Assembly: GCF_002020135.1 (NCBI RefSeq)
Contig: NZ_MPZS01000002.1
Location: forward strand, 744,001-808,000
From: Thioclava marina
GTDB lineage: Bacteria; Pseudomonadota; Alphaproteobacteria; Rhodobacterales; Rhodobacteraceae
Length of the DNA stretch: 64,000 bases
Direction: 5' to 3'
Shown here in pieces: positions 35,106-46,708 of this stretch. A model generated the notes under the pieces. It ran no database searches and had not been told where the DNA came from. It saw only the letters and a list, made by a program, of their open reading frames with translations. How positions within the stretch are numbered: the first letter of the stretch is position 1; each line of letters begins with the position of its first letter. A program made the translations under genes and the position numbers.

Positions 35106-36533
35106 ATGAGCCAGACCGACCGTTTTGCCCCTTTCGAGGAGAAGCTCGATCAGGAGCGCGCCCTGCATTTGCTGCGCGAGGCGACGGCCGGAGCGGAGGA
35201 TGGCGAGCTTTTTCTCGAACAGCGCCGCTCGGAGGCGCTGGTCTTCGATGACGGTCGGGTCAAGACGGCCTCCTATGATGCGTCCGAGGGATTCGGGCTG
35301 CGCGCGGTAAAAGGGGAGGTCGCGGGCTATGCCCATTCGACCGACATTTCCGAAGCGGCCCTGAAGCGCGCGGTCGATACGGCGCGGCTTGCCGTGGGCG
35401 ATGGTGGCGGCGTGATGGCGCCTCCGCCTCAGCGCACGAACCGACATCTATATAGTGATGCCGATCCGGTCTCTGACACGCCCTTCGCCGCGAAGATCGA
35501 CATTCTGCGCGAAATCGACGCGTTCACCCGCGATCTCGATCCGCGCGTCGTGCAAGTCTCGGCGTCGATGGCGGCGAGTCTGCAGGAGGTTTTCATCCTG
35601 CGCCCCGAGGGCGGGCTGGTCTCGGATATTCGTCCGATGGCGCGGGTGAATATCTCGGTGATCGTCGAGGAGAACGGTCGTCGCGAATCGGGCGGGCATG
35701 GCGGCGGCGGGCGCTTCGGCCTCGCCGGGCTGATCGATCCCGACCATTGGAAGCCCGTTGCGCGCGAGGCGCTGCGCATCGCACTGGTGAACCTGCGCGC
35801 CGAACCTGCACCTGCGGGCGTGATGGATGTGGTATTGGGCCCGGGCTGGCCGGGTGTCTTGCTGCACGAGGCGGTGGGCCACGGGCTCGAGGGCGACTTC
35901 AATCGCAAGAAATCCTCGGCCTTCGCGGGACTGATGGGGCAACAGGTGGCCGCCAAAGGCGTGACCGTGCTGGATGACGGCACGATCCCCGATCGGCGGG
36001 GCTCGATCACCATCGACGATGAGGGCACGCCGTCCGGGAAGAACGTGCTGATCGAGGACGGGATTCTCGTGGGCTACATGCAGGACCGCCAGAACGCGCG
36101 CCTGATGGGGGTGACGCCCACCGGCAACGGGCGGCGTGAGAGCTTTGCCCATGCGCCGATGCCCCGCATGACCAACACCTACATGCTGGGCGGCGATGCC
36201 GAGCCCGAGGCAATCCTCGCCGATCTGAAAGACGGCATCTATGCCGTCGGTTTCGGCGGCGGTCAGGTCGACATCACCAACGGCAAGTTCGTCTTCAACT
36301 GCACCGAGGCGTATCGCGTGAAGAACGGCGTCGTGGGCGCACCCGTGAAGTGCGCGACCCTGATCGGCGACGGGCCAACGGCGATGCGCCAGATCCGTGC
36401 GATCGGCAATGACATGGCGCTCGATCCCGGTATCGGCAATTGCGGCAAGGCAGGCCAGTGGGTGCCGGTCGGCGTGGGTCAACCGACATTGATGATCGGC
36501 GGGCTGACTGTCGGGGGCTCAGCCGCGCGCTGA
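35106..36533 (+). CDS. tldD: Metalloprotease TldD
   Basis: A 475-residue TldD/PmbA-family protease subunit. The zinc motif HEAVGH (254-259) followed by GLEGDF is intact, which marks it as the catalytic TldD rather than TldE/PmbA. The heterodimer threads unstructured peptides and matures modified peptides such as microcins and PQQ-type precursors; no such precursor is seen nearby and the PmbA partner is not in the window. Start at 35106 follows TTGGAGAG. It is divergent from ctaC. Confidence 0.95.
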   Translation: MSQTDRFAPFEEKLDQERALHLLREATAGAEDGELFLEQRRSEALVFDDGRVKTASYDASEGFGLRAVKGEVAGYAHSTDISEAALKRAVDTARLAVGDGGGVMAPPPQRTNRHLYSDADPVSDTPFAAKIDILREIDAFTRDLDPRVVQVSASMAASLQEVFILRPEGGLVSDIRPMARVNISVIVEENGRRESGGHGGGGRFGLAGLIDPDHWKPVAREALRIALVNLRAEPAPAGVMDVVLGPGWPGVLLHEAVGHGLEGDFNRKKSSAFAGLMGQQVAAKGVTVLDDGTIPDRRGSITIDDEGTPSGKNVLIEDGILVGYMQDRQNARLMGVTPTGNGRRESFAHAPMPRMTNTYMLGGDAEPEAILADLKDGIYAVGFGGGQVDITNGKFVFNCTEAYRVKNGVVGAPVKCATLIGDGPTAMRQIRAIGNDMALDPGIGNCGKAGQWVPVGVGQPTLMIGGLTVGGSAAR

Positions 36534-36614
36534 GCCTCACGGCACGCCAGTAATCGCAATTGAAAGATTTTTTCTCCAAAACCGCGAAAATTTTCCCAAA
36601 AACGCGCGCAACCC

Positions 36615-36630
36615 GAGGTTTAGTAACCTC
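36615..36630. promoter_or_regulatory. Inverted repeat upstream of dprA
   Basis: GAGGTT-TAGT-AACCTC lies in an AT-rich 149-base gap between tldD and dprA and is followed by TTGTTAACAC. It could be a weak terminator for tldD or an operator for dprA; the T-run is poor. Confidence 0.35.
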
Positions 36631-36682
36631 TTGTTAACACTAATGGGCGCATAAAGGTCTCGCGATTGAGGCGGAGGGCTGG

Positions 36683-37825
36683 ATGGAAACAGATTTGTTT
36701 TCTTACCCCACCCCCTTCACCCCACCCACCACGGAAGAAGATGAACTGTCGGTTCTCCGTCTCATTCGCTCGCGTCGCGTGGGGCCGACGACTTTCCACC
36801 GATTGATTGGCGAACATGGGTCGGCCCGGGCCGCTCTCGAGGCCTTGCCCGAGGTTGCGCGTGCCGCCGGCGTGTCCGATTACGCAACCTGTACCGAGGC
36901 GCAGGCACGAGCCGAGCTGAAAGCGGGGAAGCGGGCAGGCGCGCGGCTGATCTGTTTCGGCGCAGCGGATTATCCCGAGAACCTTTCAGGCATCGACGAC
37001 GCGCCCCCGGTTCTCTGGGCGCTTGGCCGGACCGAGCTTCTCACCCGGCCGATGGTGGCGATCGTGGGCGCGCGCAACGCCTCATCGCTGGGTCTGCGCA
37101 TGGCCCGCAAACTGGCCGAGGGTTTGGGCGAGGCGGGCATCTGCGTGGTCTCGGGACTTGCACGCGGGATCGACGCCGCCGCGCATGAGGCGGCGCTGGC
37201 CAGCGGCACGATCGGGGTGCAGGCGGGCGGCATCGACGTGATCTACCCGCCGGAAAACACCGATCTCGCCCGCCAGATGGCCGAAACCGGGCTGCGGCTG
37301 AGCGAGGCGCCTCCCGGCATACAGCCGCAGGCGCGTCATTTTCCGGCGCGCAACCGGATCATTTCGGGGCTCTCGGCGGGCGTGGTCGTCGTGGAAGCGG
37401 CACCGAAATCAGGCAGCCTGATCACCGCGCGCGATGCGCTCGATCAGGGACGCGAGGTGATGGCCGTGCCCGGTCACCCGATGGACGGACGCGCGGGCGG
37501 GTGCAACCTGCTGATCCGGGACGGCGCGGTTCTGGTGCGCGGGGCCGAGGATGTGCTTGCCGCGCTCGATGCCGTTCGGATGCCCGAAAAAGAGAAACCT
37601 GCCTCCGGCTGCATGCCCCCCGAACCACTCCCGCGCTCTGCTCCTTCCGAGCCAGCGCTGGCTGCGAAAATCCTTGACCGGCTCGGCCCCTCCCCCACCG
37701 CCGAGGACCAGGTGATCCGCGATCTCGGGCTTGGGGCGGCGGCGTTTTCGCGCGCCCTGACCGCGCTCGAGATCGAGGGGCGGATCGAACGTCATCGCGG
37801 CGGGATGATCTCGCGCCTCGCCTGA
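36683..37825 (+). CDS. dprA: DNA processing protein DprA
   Basis: A 380-residue DprA/Smf protein. The Rossmann core has VAIVGARNASSLGLRMARKL and VVSGLARGIDAAAHEAAL; the SAM-like N-terminal helix-hairpin region (RRVGPTTFHRLI) and a C-terminal winged-helix DML1-type domain (ALTALEIEGRIERHRGGMI) are both present. It loads RecA on incoming single-stranded DNA during transformation or transfer. Located between tldD and topA; the latter starts 101 bases downstream. Confidence 0.93.
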   Translation: METDLFSYPTPFTPPTTEEDELSVLRLIRSRRVGPTTFHRLIGEHGSARAALEALPEVARAAGVSDYATCTEAQARAELKAGKRAGARLICFGAADYPENLSGIDDAPPVLWALGRTELLTRPMVAIVGARNASSLGLRMARKLAEGLGEAGICVVSGLARGIDAAAHEAALASGTIGVQAGGIDVIYPPENTDLARQMAETGLRLSEAPPGIQPQARHFPARNRIISGLSAGVVVVEAAPKSGSLITARDALDQGREVMAVPGHPMDGRAGGCNLLIRDGAVLVRGAEDVLAALDAVRMPEKEKPASGCMPPEPLPRSAPSEPALAAKILDRLGPSPTAEDQVIRDLGLGAAAFSRALTALEIEGRIERHRGGMISRLA

Positions 37826-37856
37826 TTCCGGTGGTTTCCCTCAGGGTCAGCACGCA

Positions 37857-37886
37857 TTGACAATCCCCCCCAAACCCCCACATGTT
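37857..37886 (+). promoter_or_regulatory. Putative topA promoter
   Basis: A perfect TTGACA (37857-37862), an 18-base C-rich gap, then CATGTT (37881-37886), about 40 bases before the topA ATG. The -10 match is only moderate. Confidence 0.4.
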
Positions 37887-37926
37887 CCGCGCCCAGACCC
37901 TTTGACTGTTGAATTGTGAGGACCTT

Positions 37927-40515
<2,589 letters not shown>

Positions 40516-40530
40516 GGCGCCCGCGCCCCT

Positions 40531-40675
40531 CTTCCTCTTGGAAAGAAATATCCCGGGGGGCTCGCATCGCGAGCGGGGGCAGAGCCCCCCTGTTCGGCCA
40601 TTATTCTTCACCCTACGGCGACGGGGCAGAGCCACTCTCTATTTGTCGCCCTCCTTCGACGGGGGCAGCGCCCCC
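40531..40675. repeat. Partial intergenic repeat element, copy 3
   Basis: Immediately after topA. Only the right arm type is found: CTTCCTCTTG (40531-40540), AAATATCCCGGGGGG, a small CTCGC-AT-GCGAG stem and GGGGGCAGAGCCCCC (40575-40589). A further isolated GGGGGCAGCGCCCCC hairpin is at 40661-40675. The core and left arm of the full element are missing. The rest of the gap to the CoA-transferase gene at 40782 shows nothing else I recognise. Confidence 0.7.
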
Positions 40676-40781
40676 TCCCCAGCGTGAAGTATGCCGCCGC
40701 GATCCGCTCTCGCCGCATTGCAGCAATTGACTCCCCTCGCCCCGCGCGCCATCCTCGCGCGCATCTGAGCGGAGGACATTC

Positions 40782-41519
40782 ATGAACAAGGTTTACGGTT
40801 CTGCGAAAGAGGCTCTCGACGGGCTTCTGTTCGACGGAATGCTGATCGCGGCCGGGGGCTTCGGGCTTTGCGGCATCCCTGAGCTTTGCATCGACGCGCT
40901 CGTCGAAAGCGGAGTGAAAGACATCACCATCGCGTCCAACAACTGTGGTGTGGACGGGTTCGGTCTGGGCAAGCTGCTCGACACGAAGCAGATCAAGAAG
41001 ATGATGAGCTCCTATGTGGGCGAGAACGCGGAATTCATGCGCCAGTACCTTTCGGGCGAACTGGAGCTGGAATTCAACCCGCAGGGCACGCTGGCCGAGC
41101 GCATGCGCGCCGCCGGTCACGGCATCCCGGGCTTCTACACCAAGACCGGCGTGGGCACCGTGATCGCCGAGGGCAAGGAACATAAAGAGTTCAACGGCGA
41201 GACCTATATCCTCGAGGAAGGGATCTTCGCCGATGTCTCGATCGTCAAGGCGTGGAAAGCCGACGAGAGCGGCAACGCGATCTTCCGCAAGACCGCGCGC
41301 AACTTCAACCCGCCCGCGGCCATGTGCGGCAAGGTCTGCGTGATGGAGGTCGAGGAAATCGTACCGACCGGGTCGCTCGATCCCGACTGCATCCACCTGC
41401 CGGGCATCTATGTCCACCGTCTGATCCAGGGCGAGCACGAGAAGCGCATCGAACAGCGCACCGTGCGCCTGCGCAGCGATCACAGCAACACGCCTGCGGG
41501 CACGGGGGAGGAAGTCTGA
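40782..41519 (+). CDS. scoA: 3-oxoacid (succinyl-CoA) CoA-transferase subunit A
   Basis: A 245-residue alpha subunit of family I CoA-transferases. [10 protein letters not shown] near residue 26 and [16 protein letters not shown] are the family signatures. With subunit B it moves CoA from succinyl-CoA to acetoacetate, allowing use of ketone bodies or PHB-derived acetoacetate; other 3-oxoacids such as 3-oxoadipate are possible. The stop overlaps the subunit B start (TGATG). Confidence 0.93.
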   Translation: MNKVYGSAKEALDGLLFDGMLIAAGGFGLCGIPELCIDALVESGVKDITIASNNCGVDGFGLGKLLDTKQIKKMMSSYVGENAEFMRQYLSGELELEFNPQGTLAERMRAAGHGIPGFYTKTGVGTVIAEGKEHKEFNGETYILEEGIFADVSIVKAWKADESGNAIFRKTARNFNPPAAMCGKVCVMEVEEIVPTGSLDPDCIHLPGIYVHRLIQGEHEKRIEQRTVRLRSDHSNTPAGTGEEV

Positions 41520-42148
41520 TGGCCTGGGACCGCAACCAGATGGCGGCACGCGCCGCCAAGGAACTTCAGGACGGCACCTATGTGAACCTCGGGATCGGTA
41601 TCCCGACGCTCGTGCCGAACTTCATCCCCGAGGGCGTCACCGTGACGCTGCAATCGGAGAACGGCATGCTCGGCATGGGCCCCTTCCCCTATGAGGGCGA
41701 GGAAGACCCCGACCTGATCAACGCTGGCAAACAGACGATCACCGAACTGCCCCAGACCGCCTATTTCGACAGCGCGACCAGCTTCGGCATGATCCGCGGC
41801 GGCAAGATCGCGATGGCGATCCTGGGCGCGATGGAAGTGGCCGAGAATGGCGATCTGGCGAACTGGATGATCCCCGGCAAGCTCGTGAAGGGCATGGGCG
41901 GCGCGATGGATCTCGTGGCCGGTGTCGGCCGCGTCGTCGTCGTGATGGATCACACCAACAAGCATGGCGAGAGCAAGGTTCTCAAGGCCTGCACACTGCC
42001 GCTGACCGGCACGGGCGTCGTCAATCGCATCATCACCAATCTCGGTGTGCTCGATGTGGTCGAGGGCGGGCTGAAGCTCGTCGAACTGGCCGATGGCGTC
42101 ACTGAGGAAGACCTGCGCGCTGCGACCGAGGCGACGATCGTCAACTGA
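41519..42148 (+). CDS. scoB: 3-oxoacid (succinyl-CoA) CoA-transferase subunit B
   Basis: A 209-residue beta subunit. The catalytic glutamate that forms the CoA thioester is E47 in LQSENGMLG. YVNLGIGIPTLV and the C-terminal GGLKLVELADGVTEEDL are typical. I start it at 41519, one base into the subunit A stop; longer upstream frames are antisense-like artefacts. An intrinsic terminator follows. Confidence 0.94.
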   Translation: MAWDRNQMAARAAKELQDGTYVNLGIGIPTLVPNFIPEGVTVTLQSENGMLGMGPFPYEGEEDPDLINAGKQTITELPQTAYFDSATSFGMIRGGKIAMAILGAMEVAENGDLANWMIPGKLVKGMGGAMDLVAGVGRVVVVMDHTNKHGESKVLKACTLPLTGTGVVNRIITNLGVLDVVEGGLKLVELADGVTEEDLRAATEATIVN

Positions 42149-42170
42149 TCGACCCGGTTTCAGAATTGCG

Positions 42171-42197
42171 AAGGGCGGCTCTCGGGCCGCCCTTTTT
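42171..42197. terminator. Terminator between scoB and the convergent transglycosylase gene
   Basis: AAGGGCGGC pairs with GCCGCCCTT, followed by TTT; the mirrored A-run lets it work on both strands. It touches the stop of the minus-strand lytic transglycosylase. Confidence 0.8.
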
Positions 42198-43054
42198 CAT
42201 CCCTTGATGCGGAACACGCAGCCATCCGTCATCAGCTGTGGTGGCGTCACACAGAGCCCGCGCGCCACGTTCCATGCGGCCAGAACCTTCGGCACGTAAT
42301 CGCGGGTCTCGGCGAAGGGCGGTACGCCGTCGTTCTTCTTCACCGCGTTCTCGCCCGAGTTATAGGCCGCGATCACCATCAGCGGATCGCGGTTGAATTC
42401 CTTCATCAGCCAGTCGAGATAGGTCACCCCGCCTGCGATGTTCTGTGCCGGATCCTTGCTGTCGGCGACATCGAAGCGCTCGGCCGTCGCCGGGATCAGC
42501 TGCATCAGCCCGACCGCGCCGGCATGGCTGACGGCATCATGGCGACCACCGGATTCGACCGAGATCATGGCGAGCACCAGCGCGGGCGAAACCTCGGTGC
42601 CGATCGTCGATCTGAGAATATCCGTGCCATGCACCTTCGCGATCTTCGCCAGCGTCTCTAGCCGCGGTGCGCCCACCTGCGTGCCCTTCGGCCCCTGGGT
42701 GAGGGCTGCCAGAGCGAGGTCAAGCCGTCCTGCGCGATCTTCCAGACGCGGCGACACCTTGTTCCAATACCAAGCGTAATGCGCCGAGCGCACCGGCTTG
42801 TCCGCCCCCGCCGATCCTGTCGCAGCAGGTTTGCGCGTAACGGGCTGCCAGGGCTCCTTGGCCATGGCGGCAAGTTCACGCTTCTGCTCTTCGGGATCGA
42901 TCTGGATGGTGATGAAGCGCTTCGTCCCCGGCGCGGGCGGTTTGATCGTCTTGGGCTTGAAAGTCGATGGCTCCGGCGCGGCGATCTCCGCCCAGCCCGG
43001 CACGGCCAATCCGGCCGACAATAGCGTCACGATGACTGCCCGTCTCAAGCGCAT
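42197..43054 (-). CDS. Lytic transglycosylase (SLT domain)
   Basis: A 285-residue exported protein: signal peptide to about residue 22 (VPGWAE), a variable basic/proline region, then the SLT catalytic domain from about 150. Catalytic glutamate E167 lies in LAMISVESGG, followed by SHAGAVGLMQLIPATAERF and AAYNSGENAV. It cleaves peptidoglycan glycan chains and could open the wall for the adjacent Tad pilus machinery. I chose the ATG at 43054; a GTG at 43063 is also in frame. Confidence 0.9.
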   Translation of the reverse strand: MRLRRAVIVTLLSAGLAVPGWAEIAAPEPSTFKPKTIKPPAPGTKRFITIQIDPEEQKRELAAMAKEPWQPVTRKPAATGSAGADKPVRSAHYAWYWNKVSPRLEDRAGRLDLALAALTQGPKGTQVGAPRLETLAKIAKVHGTDILRSTIGTEVSPALVLAMISVESGGRHDAVSHAGAVGLMQLIPATAERFDVADSKDPAQNIAGGVTYLDWLMKEFNRDPLMVIAAYNSGENAVKKNDGVPPFAETRDYVPKVLAAWNVARGLCVTPPQLMTDGCVFRIKG

Positions 43055-43411
43055 CCGCGCCACCTGCTCACTGCCTCTTGCGGTTCTGTCGTCCGCTTTG
43101 ACGCCTTTATCCCCGAAATTCGTGCGATTTTCCAGAAAATCCGTGCGGGAATCCTCCGCGATTCGGGAATTGATTCGTATTTCTCGGTAGAAAAAGCGAA
43201 ATCGAGCGTCGCCGGTTGATTTTTATATTTTTTATTTTCAATGACTTAATGGGAAAGCATCAGGCCTTGCCAATTTTCCTGAAATCGCCGCGCGCCTGCC
43301 CAAATCGCGCCACGATCCGGGGGCCTTATATGCTCATACCGCGAGACGGAGAACGGCAGTCAACGCCAACCAGAGACGCGGGGCAGAGAACCGAACCCAA
43401 GGAGAGACACC
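43055..43411. promoter_or_regulatory. AT-rich control region before the Flp pilin
   Basis: A gene-free stretch of 357 bases between the transglycosylase and the first pilin. Bases 43195-43250 are strikingly AT-rich for this genome (TTGATTTTTATATTTTTT around 43216-43233), then TTAATGGG. This probably contains the pilin promoter, but no standard -35/-10 pair stands out. Nothing else is recognisable. Confidence 0.4.
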
Positions 43412-43633
43412 ATGATGAAATTCTTCAAAATCAAGAAGTTCCACGACGAAGAAGACGGCGCTGTGACCGTTGACTGGGTTGTGCTGACCGCTGCTGTTGT
43501 TGGCCTCGGCGCCGCTGCGCTGGCTCTGGTCCGCACCAACACCAAGACCCTCGTGGACAAGATCGGCAACTACCTGTCGACGGCTGAAGTCGAAACCACC
43601 TTCGACAGCGGCACCACGACCACCACGCCGTAA
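43412..43633 (+). CDS. Flp-type pilin 1
   Basis: A 73-residue prepilin with a basic leader, EEDG^AVTVDW processing site (cleavage after G16) and hydrophobic stretch VVLTAAVVGLGAAALALV, ending in a Thr-rich tail. It is the structural subunit of a Tad/Flp pilus, cleaved by the prepilin peptidase at 53823. The +5 position is Asp (D21) rather than the usual Glu. GGAGAG precedes the ATG. A terminator-like hairpin follows, consistent with high pilin expression relative to downstream genes. Confidence 0.88.
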   Translation: MMKFFKIKKFHDEEDGAVTVDWVVLTAAVVGLGAAALALVRTNTKTLVDKIGNYLSTAEVETTFDSGTTTTTP

Positions 43634-43659
43634 TCTGGCACGTGTTGTGAATGCAAGCG

Positions 43660-43693
43660 GGGCCGCACGTGAATGTGCGGCCCTTGCTCTTTT
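43660..43693 (+). terminator. Hairpin terminator/attenuator after pilin 1
   Basis: GGGCCGCAC (43660-43668) pairs perfectly with GTGCGGCCC (43675-43683), loop GTGAAT, then TTGCTCTTTT. Such a site between the major pilin and assembly genes usually sets their ratio. Confidence 0.75.
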
Positions 43694-43873
43694 CAGGACA
43701 CCAGCCGATCGAAGCGACGGGCTCTCCAGGGAACGTGATGGGCGCCACTAGCCCGAACGTTTCCCTTAACCAAGCCCGCAATCCGTTCGCGAAACTGTCA
43801 AAGTTTGGCCATTTTGATGGGCTACGTCTTTGAGAAATTGGGTCTGTATCAAATTGAGAGAGGACGCGAGACC

Positions 43874-44089
43874 ATGATCAAATTCCTGCAGGCACTGCGC
43901 AACATGCGCAAGGATGACGACGGCGCGGTGACCGTCGACTGGGTCGTTCTGACCGCAGCCGTCGTTTCGTTCGGAATGCTCGTCGGTGCTGTTATCTGGG
44001 GCCAGACAGGTGGCCTCTCCAAAACCATCGCCGACTATCTCGGCACGACAGAGGTCGCGACGACCTTCGCTGCGGGCGAAAGCCTCTAA
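43874..44089 (+). CDS. Flp-type pilin 2
   Basis: A 71-residue prepilin. Leader MIKFLQALRNMRKDDDG is cut after G17, leaving AVTVDWVVLTAAVVSFG, nearly identical to pilin 1 over the first 15 mature residues and different afterwards (WGQTGGLSKTIADYLGTTEV). Asp22 is at +5. It shares the STAEV/GTTEV-TTF ending with pilin 1, so the two are paralogues. Either could be the major subunit. I chose the ATG at 43874 as it gives the basic leader; the in-frame ATG at 43805 adds residues no pilin needs. Confidence 0.85.
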   Translation: MIKFLQALRNMRKDDDGAVTVDWVVLTAAVVSFGMLVGAVIWGQTGGLSKTIADYLGTTEVATTFAAGESL

Positions 44090-44195
44090 ACGGAAACAAT
44101 TTCCCCCACGACGCCATTTTATTGCCCTTTTTGCCTGCGATAGAGCATGTCACCCGCCGGCATTGTGTCCGGAATGAAAACGGAAGGAAAAGACG

Positions 44196-45065
44196 ATGCG
44201 ACTGATGTTCGCCCTGTTTCTCGTCGCCGGGATCGGCCTTGCCGTGGTGGCCGTGATCATGGCGCAAGGCCAGATCGCGCAGTTCCAGGCAGAGCGCGAC
44301 CATCTTGTGGCGATGCAGAAGAACGCACCGCGCCTCGCCAATGTCGTCGTCGTCAAGAAGCCTCTCAAATACGGAGAGCGGTTCACCGCGCAGGATCTCG
44401 CGGTGATCAAGGTTCAGGCGAGCGCGCTGCCGCAAGGCACCTACTCGCAGATCGTTGCCAAAGCGGGCACGCCGGAAGCCGAAAAGGCGGTTTTCGTCGA
44501 GGGTGAAGCCCGCCCGCGCGCCACCATGCGGTCGCTTTCGGCCAATGAATATGTGCTGAGCTCGCGCGTGACCAAGCCCGGTACCGATGCCGGCATCCTT
44601 GCGAGCCTGCAACCCAACCGCCGTGCCTTCACCATCCAGGTCAACGTCGCCAGCGGCGTCTCGGGCTTCCTGCGCCCGGGCGATATGGTCGATGTCTACT
44701 GGTCGGGTGCGATCAATGACGAGCCGGTGACGAAGCTGATCGAAGCGAACCTGAAACTCATCGCAATTGACCAAAATGCCGATCCCGACCGCTCCGCCGA
44801 GACCCAGATCGCGCGCACCGTCACCGCCGAAGTCAGCCCCGAGCAGGTCGCGGCCCTCACGCTCGCGCAGAACACGGGACGCCTGACTCTCTCTCTCGTG
44901 GGCGCTCATGATACCGACCAGGTCGGCACGATCGAGATCGACCGCAACCAGCTCCTCGGGATCCAGAGAGAACAGGTTCGGCAGGTCGAAAAAGCCAAGG
45001 TCTGCACGATCAAGACCCGCAGAGGCAGCGAGATCATCGAAACGCCGATCCCCTGCACAAACTAA
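44196..45065 (+). CDS. cpaB: Flp pilus assembly protein CpaB/RcpC
   Basis: A 289-residue protein with one N-terminal helix (3-22), a SAF domain (about 48-110: VVVVKKPLKYGERFTAQDL) and the C-terminal RcpC domain (GVSGFLRPGDMVDVYWSG). It ends with two cysteines (KVCTIKTRRG...TPIPCTN) that may form a disulfide. CpaB sits in the periplasm and helps secretin assembly or pilus retention. A hairpin (45092-45115, CGGGGCC type) lies between it and cpaC. Confidence 0.9.
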   Translation: MRLMFALFLVAGIGLAVVAVIMAQGQIAQFQAERDHLVAMQKNAPRLANVVVVKKPLKYGERFTAQDLAVIKVQASALPQGTYSQIVAKAGTPEAEKAVFVEGEARPRATMRSLSANEYVLSSRVTKPGTDAGILASLQPNRRAFTIQVNVASGVSGFLRPGDMVDVYWSGAINDEPVTKLIEANLKLIAIDQNADPDRSAETQIARTVTAEVSPEQVAALTLAQNTGRLTLSLVGAHDTDQVGTIEIDRNQLLGIQREQVRQVEKAKVCTIKTRRGSEIIETPIPCTN

Positions 45066-45278
45066 GCAAATGACACATTTTCAACTATTTGCACGGGGCC
45101 TCACGGGGCCCCGTTGCTCGTTTGCGACAGGTTTTCCACATCAAAAACTCTCGCCAATCCATTGATTATTGCAAAAAAACCGGTCTTGGGGCATGCTCCG
45201 CAAAACAATGGACGCAATCTGTCCCATAAGCAGGCAAAAAGACCTGTGGCGAGGCGTGATCGGAGAGGCAGGGTCACA

Positions 45279-46703
45279 ATGAGACTGAAATCTATCGTAG
45301 GGGCCTGCCTTCTTGGCATGGCACTGAGCACCACAATATTCGCACCGGGGCACGCGGAAACGCTTCGAATAATGTCGGGCACCGCGCAGGCCCCCCTGCA
45401 TGTTCCGATGAACCGCGCCGTCGTGGTGGAAAGCGACACCCCCTTTGCAGAGCTGTCGATCGCCAACCCCGGCATCGCGGACATCCAGACGCTTTCGGAC
45501 CGCTCGATCTACGTGCTGGGCAAACTGCCCGGCCGCACGACGCTGACGATCCTCGGAGCGGACGGCAAGCTGATCTCGAACGTCGACGTGCAGGTCACGC
45601 CCGACGTGGCTGAGTTCAAGGAACGTCTCAAGCAAATCCTTCCGGGCGAGAATATCGACGTGCGGACCGCCAATGACGGGATCGTCCTTTCTGGCACCGT
45701 TTCCTCGGCACAAAAGCTCGATCGCGCGCTCGATCTGGCGAACCGCTACGCACCCGACCGGGTCTCGAACCTGATGATGGTCGCGGGAACCCAGCAGGTG
45801 ATGCTGAAAGTGCGCTTCGCGGAAATGCAGCGCTCTGTCGCCAAGAGCCTCGCCTCCTCGCTCGCCGTTCGCGGCACGGGCGGCAACCTCTCGGGCATCG
45901 CCGCAACCGGGAACTACACCGCGACCGGTGCGGTTTCGGGCATGTTCGACAGCGGCACCGTTCCGATCGCAGGCGACAAGGGCGCGATCGGCCTGGGCTT
46001 CACCGCGGGCAACCTTCAATTCGCAGTGCTTCTGGAAGCCCTGGAATCGAAAGGCGTCGTGCGCACACTGGCCGAGCCGAACCTGACCGCGCTTTCCGGC
46101 CAGCAGGCGGATTTCCTCGCCGGTGGCGAATACCCGATCCCGGTGCTCAAGGACAACTCGGTCTCGATCCAGTACAAGCCCTTCGGCGTGGAACTGGCCT
46201 TCACCCCGCGCGTCGTGGATGGCGACGTGATCAACCTCGAGATCGCGGCTGCGGTCTCGGCGATCGACACCACCGTCTCGATGAGCCAGGGCGGCTTCAC
46301 GGTCAACGCCTTCAAGAAACGCTCGACCTCGACCACCGTCGAGATGCGTGACGGCGAGAGCTTCGCGATCGCGGGCCTTCTGCAGGACGACTTCACCGAT
46401 CTCAACGATCAGATCCCGTGGCTCGGCGATGTGCCGGTGCTGGGTGCGCTCTTCCGCTCTGCCGATTACCAGCGCAAGCAATCGGAGCTCGTGATTATCG
46501 TGACCCCGCATCTTGTGTCGCCGGTCAAGGGCGAGGCGCTTGCCCTGCCGACCGATCGTCTGAAACTGCCCACCGAGTCCGAACTCTTCCTCTATGGCAA
46601 GACCGCCGGAGGCCTGAGCGCGCCGACCAAGCCCACGAGGGGCCCGGCCGCCGAGGTCGCCAAGCAGGACTTCTCGGGCTCCTATGGCTACGTGATGGAG
46701 TGA
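45279..46703 (+). CDS. cpaC: Flp pilus secretin CpaC/RcpA
   Basis: A 474-residue outer-membrane secretin. Signal peptide ends near PGHAET (29). N-terminal pilus secretin domain (about 38-110), a BON-like segment (VPEFKERLKQILPG type, DGIVLSGTVSSAQKLDRAL), and the C-terminal secretin domain from about 235 with LEALESKGVVRTLAEPNLTA and the VPVLGALFRS motif. I chose the ATG at 45279 because the 55 upstream residues are not signal-like. It is followed five bases later by the OmpA lipoprotein gene. Confidence 0.93.
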   Translation: MRLKSIVGACLLGMALSTTIFAPGHAETLRIMSGTAQAPLHVPMNRAVVVESDTPFAELSIANPGIADIQTLSDRSIYVLGKLPGRTTLTILGADGKLISNVDVQVTPDVAEFKERLKQILPGENIDVRTANDGIVLSGTVSSAQKLDRALDLANRYAPDRVSNLMMVAGTQQVMLKVRFAEMQRSVAKSLASSLAVRGTGGNLSGIAATGNYTATGAVSGMFDSGTVPIAGDKGAIGLGFTAGNLQFAVLLEALESKGVVRTLAEPNLTALSGQQADFLAGGEYPIPVLKDNSVSIQYKPFGVELAFTPRVVDGDVINLEIAAAVSAIDTTVSMSQGGFTVNAFKKRSTSTTVEMRDGESFAIAGLLQDDFTDLNDQIPWLGDVPVLGALFRSADYQRKQSELVIIVTPHLVSPVKGEALALPTDRLKLPTESELFLYGKTAGGLSAPTKPTRGPAAEVAKQDFSGSYGYVME

Positions 46704-46708
46704 GAGAG

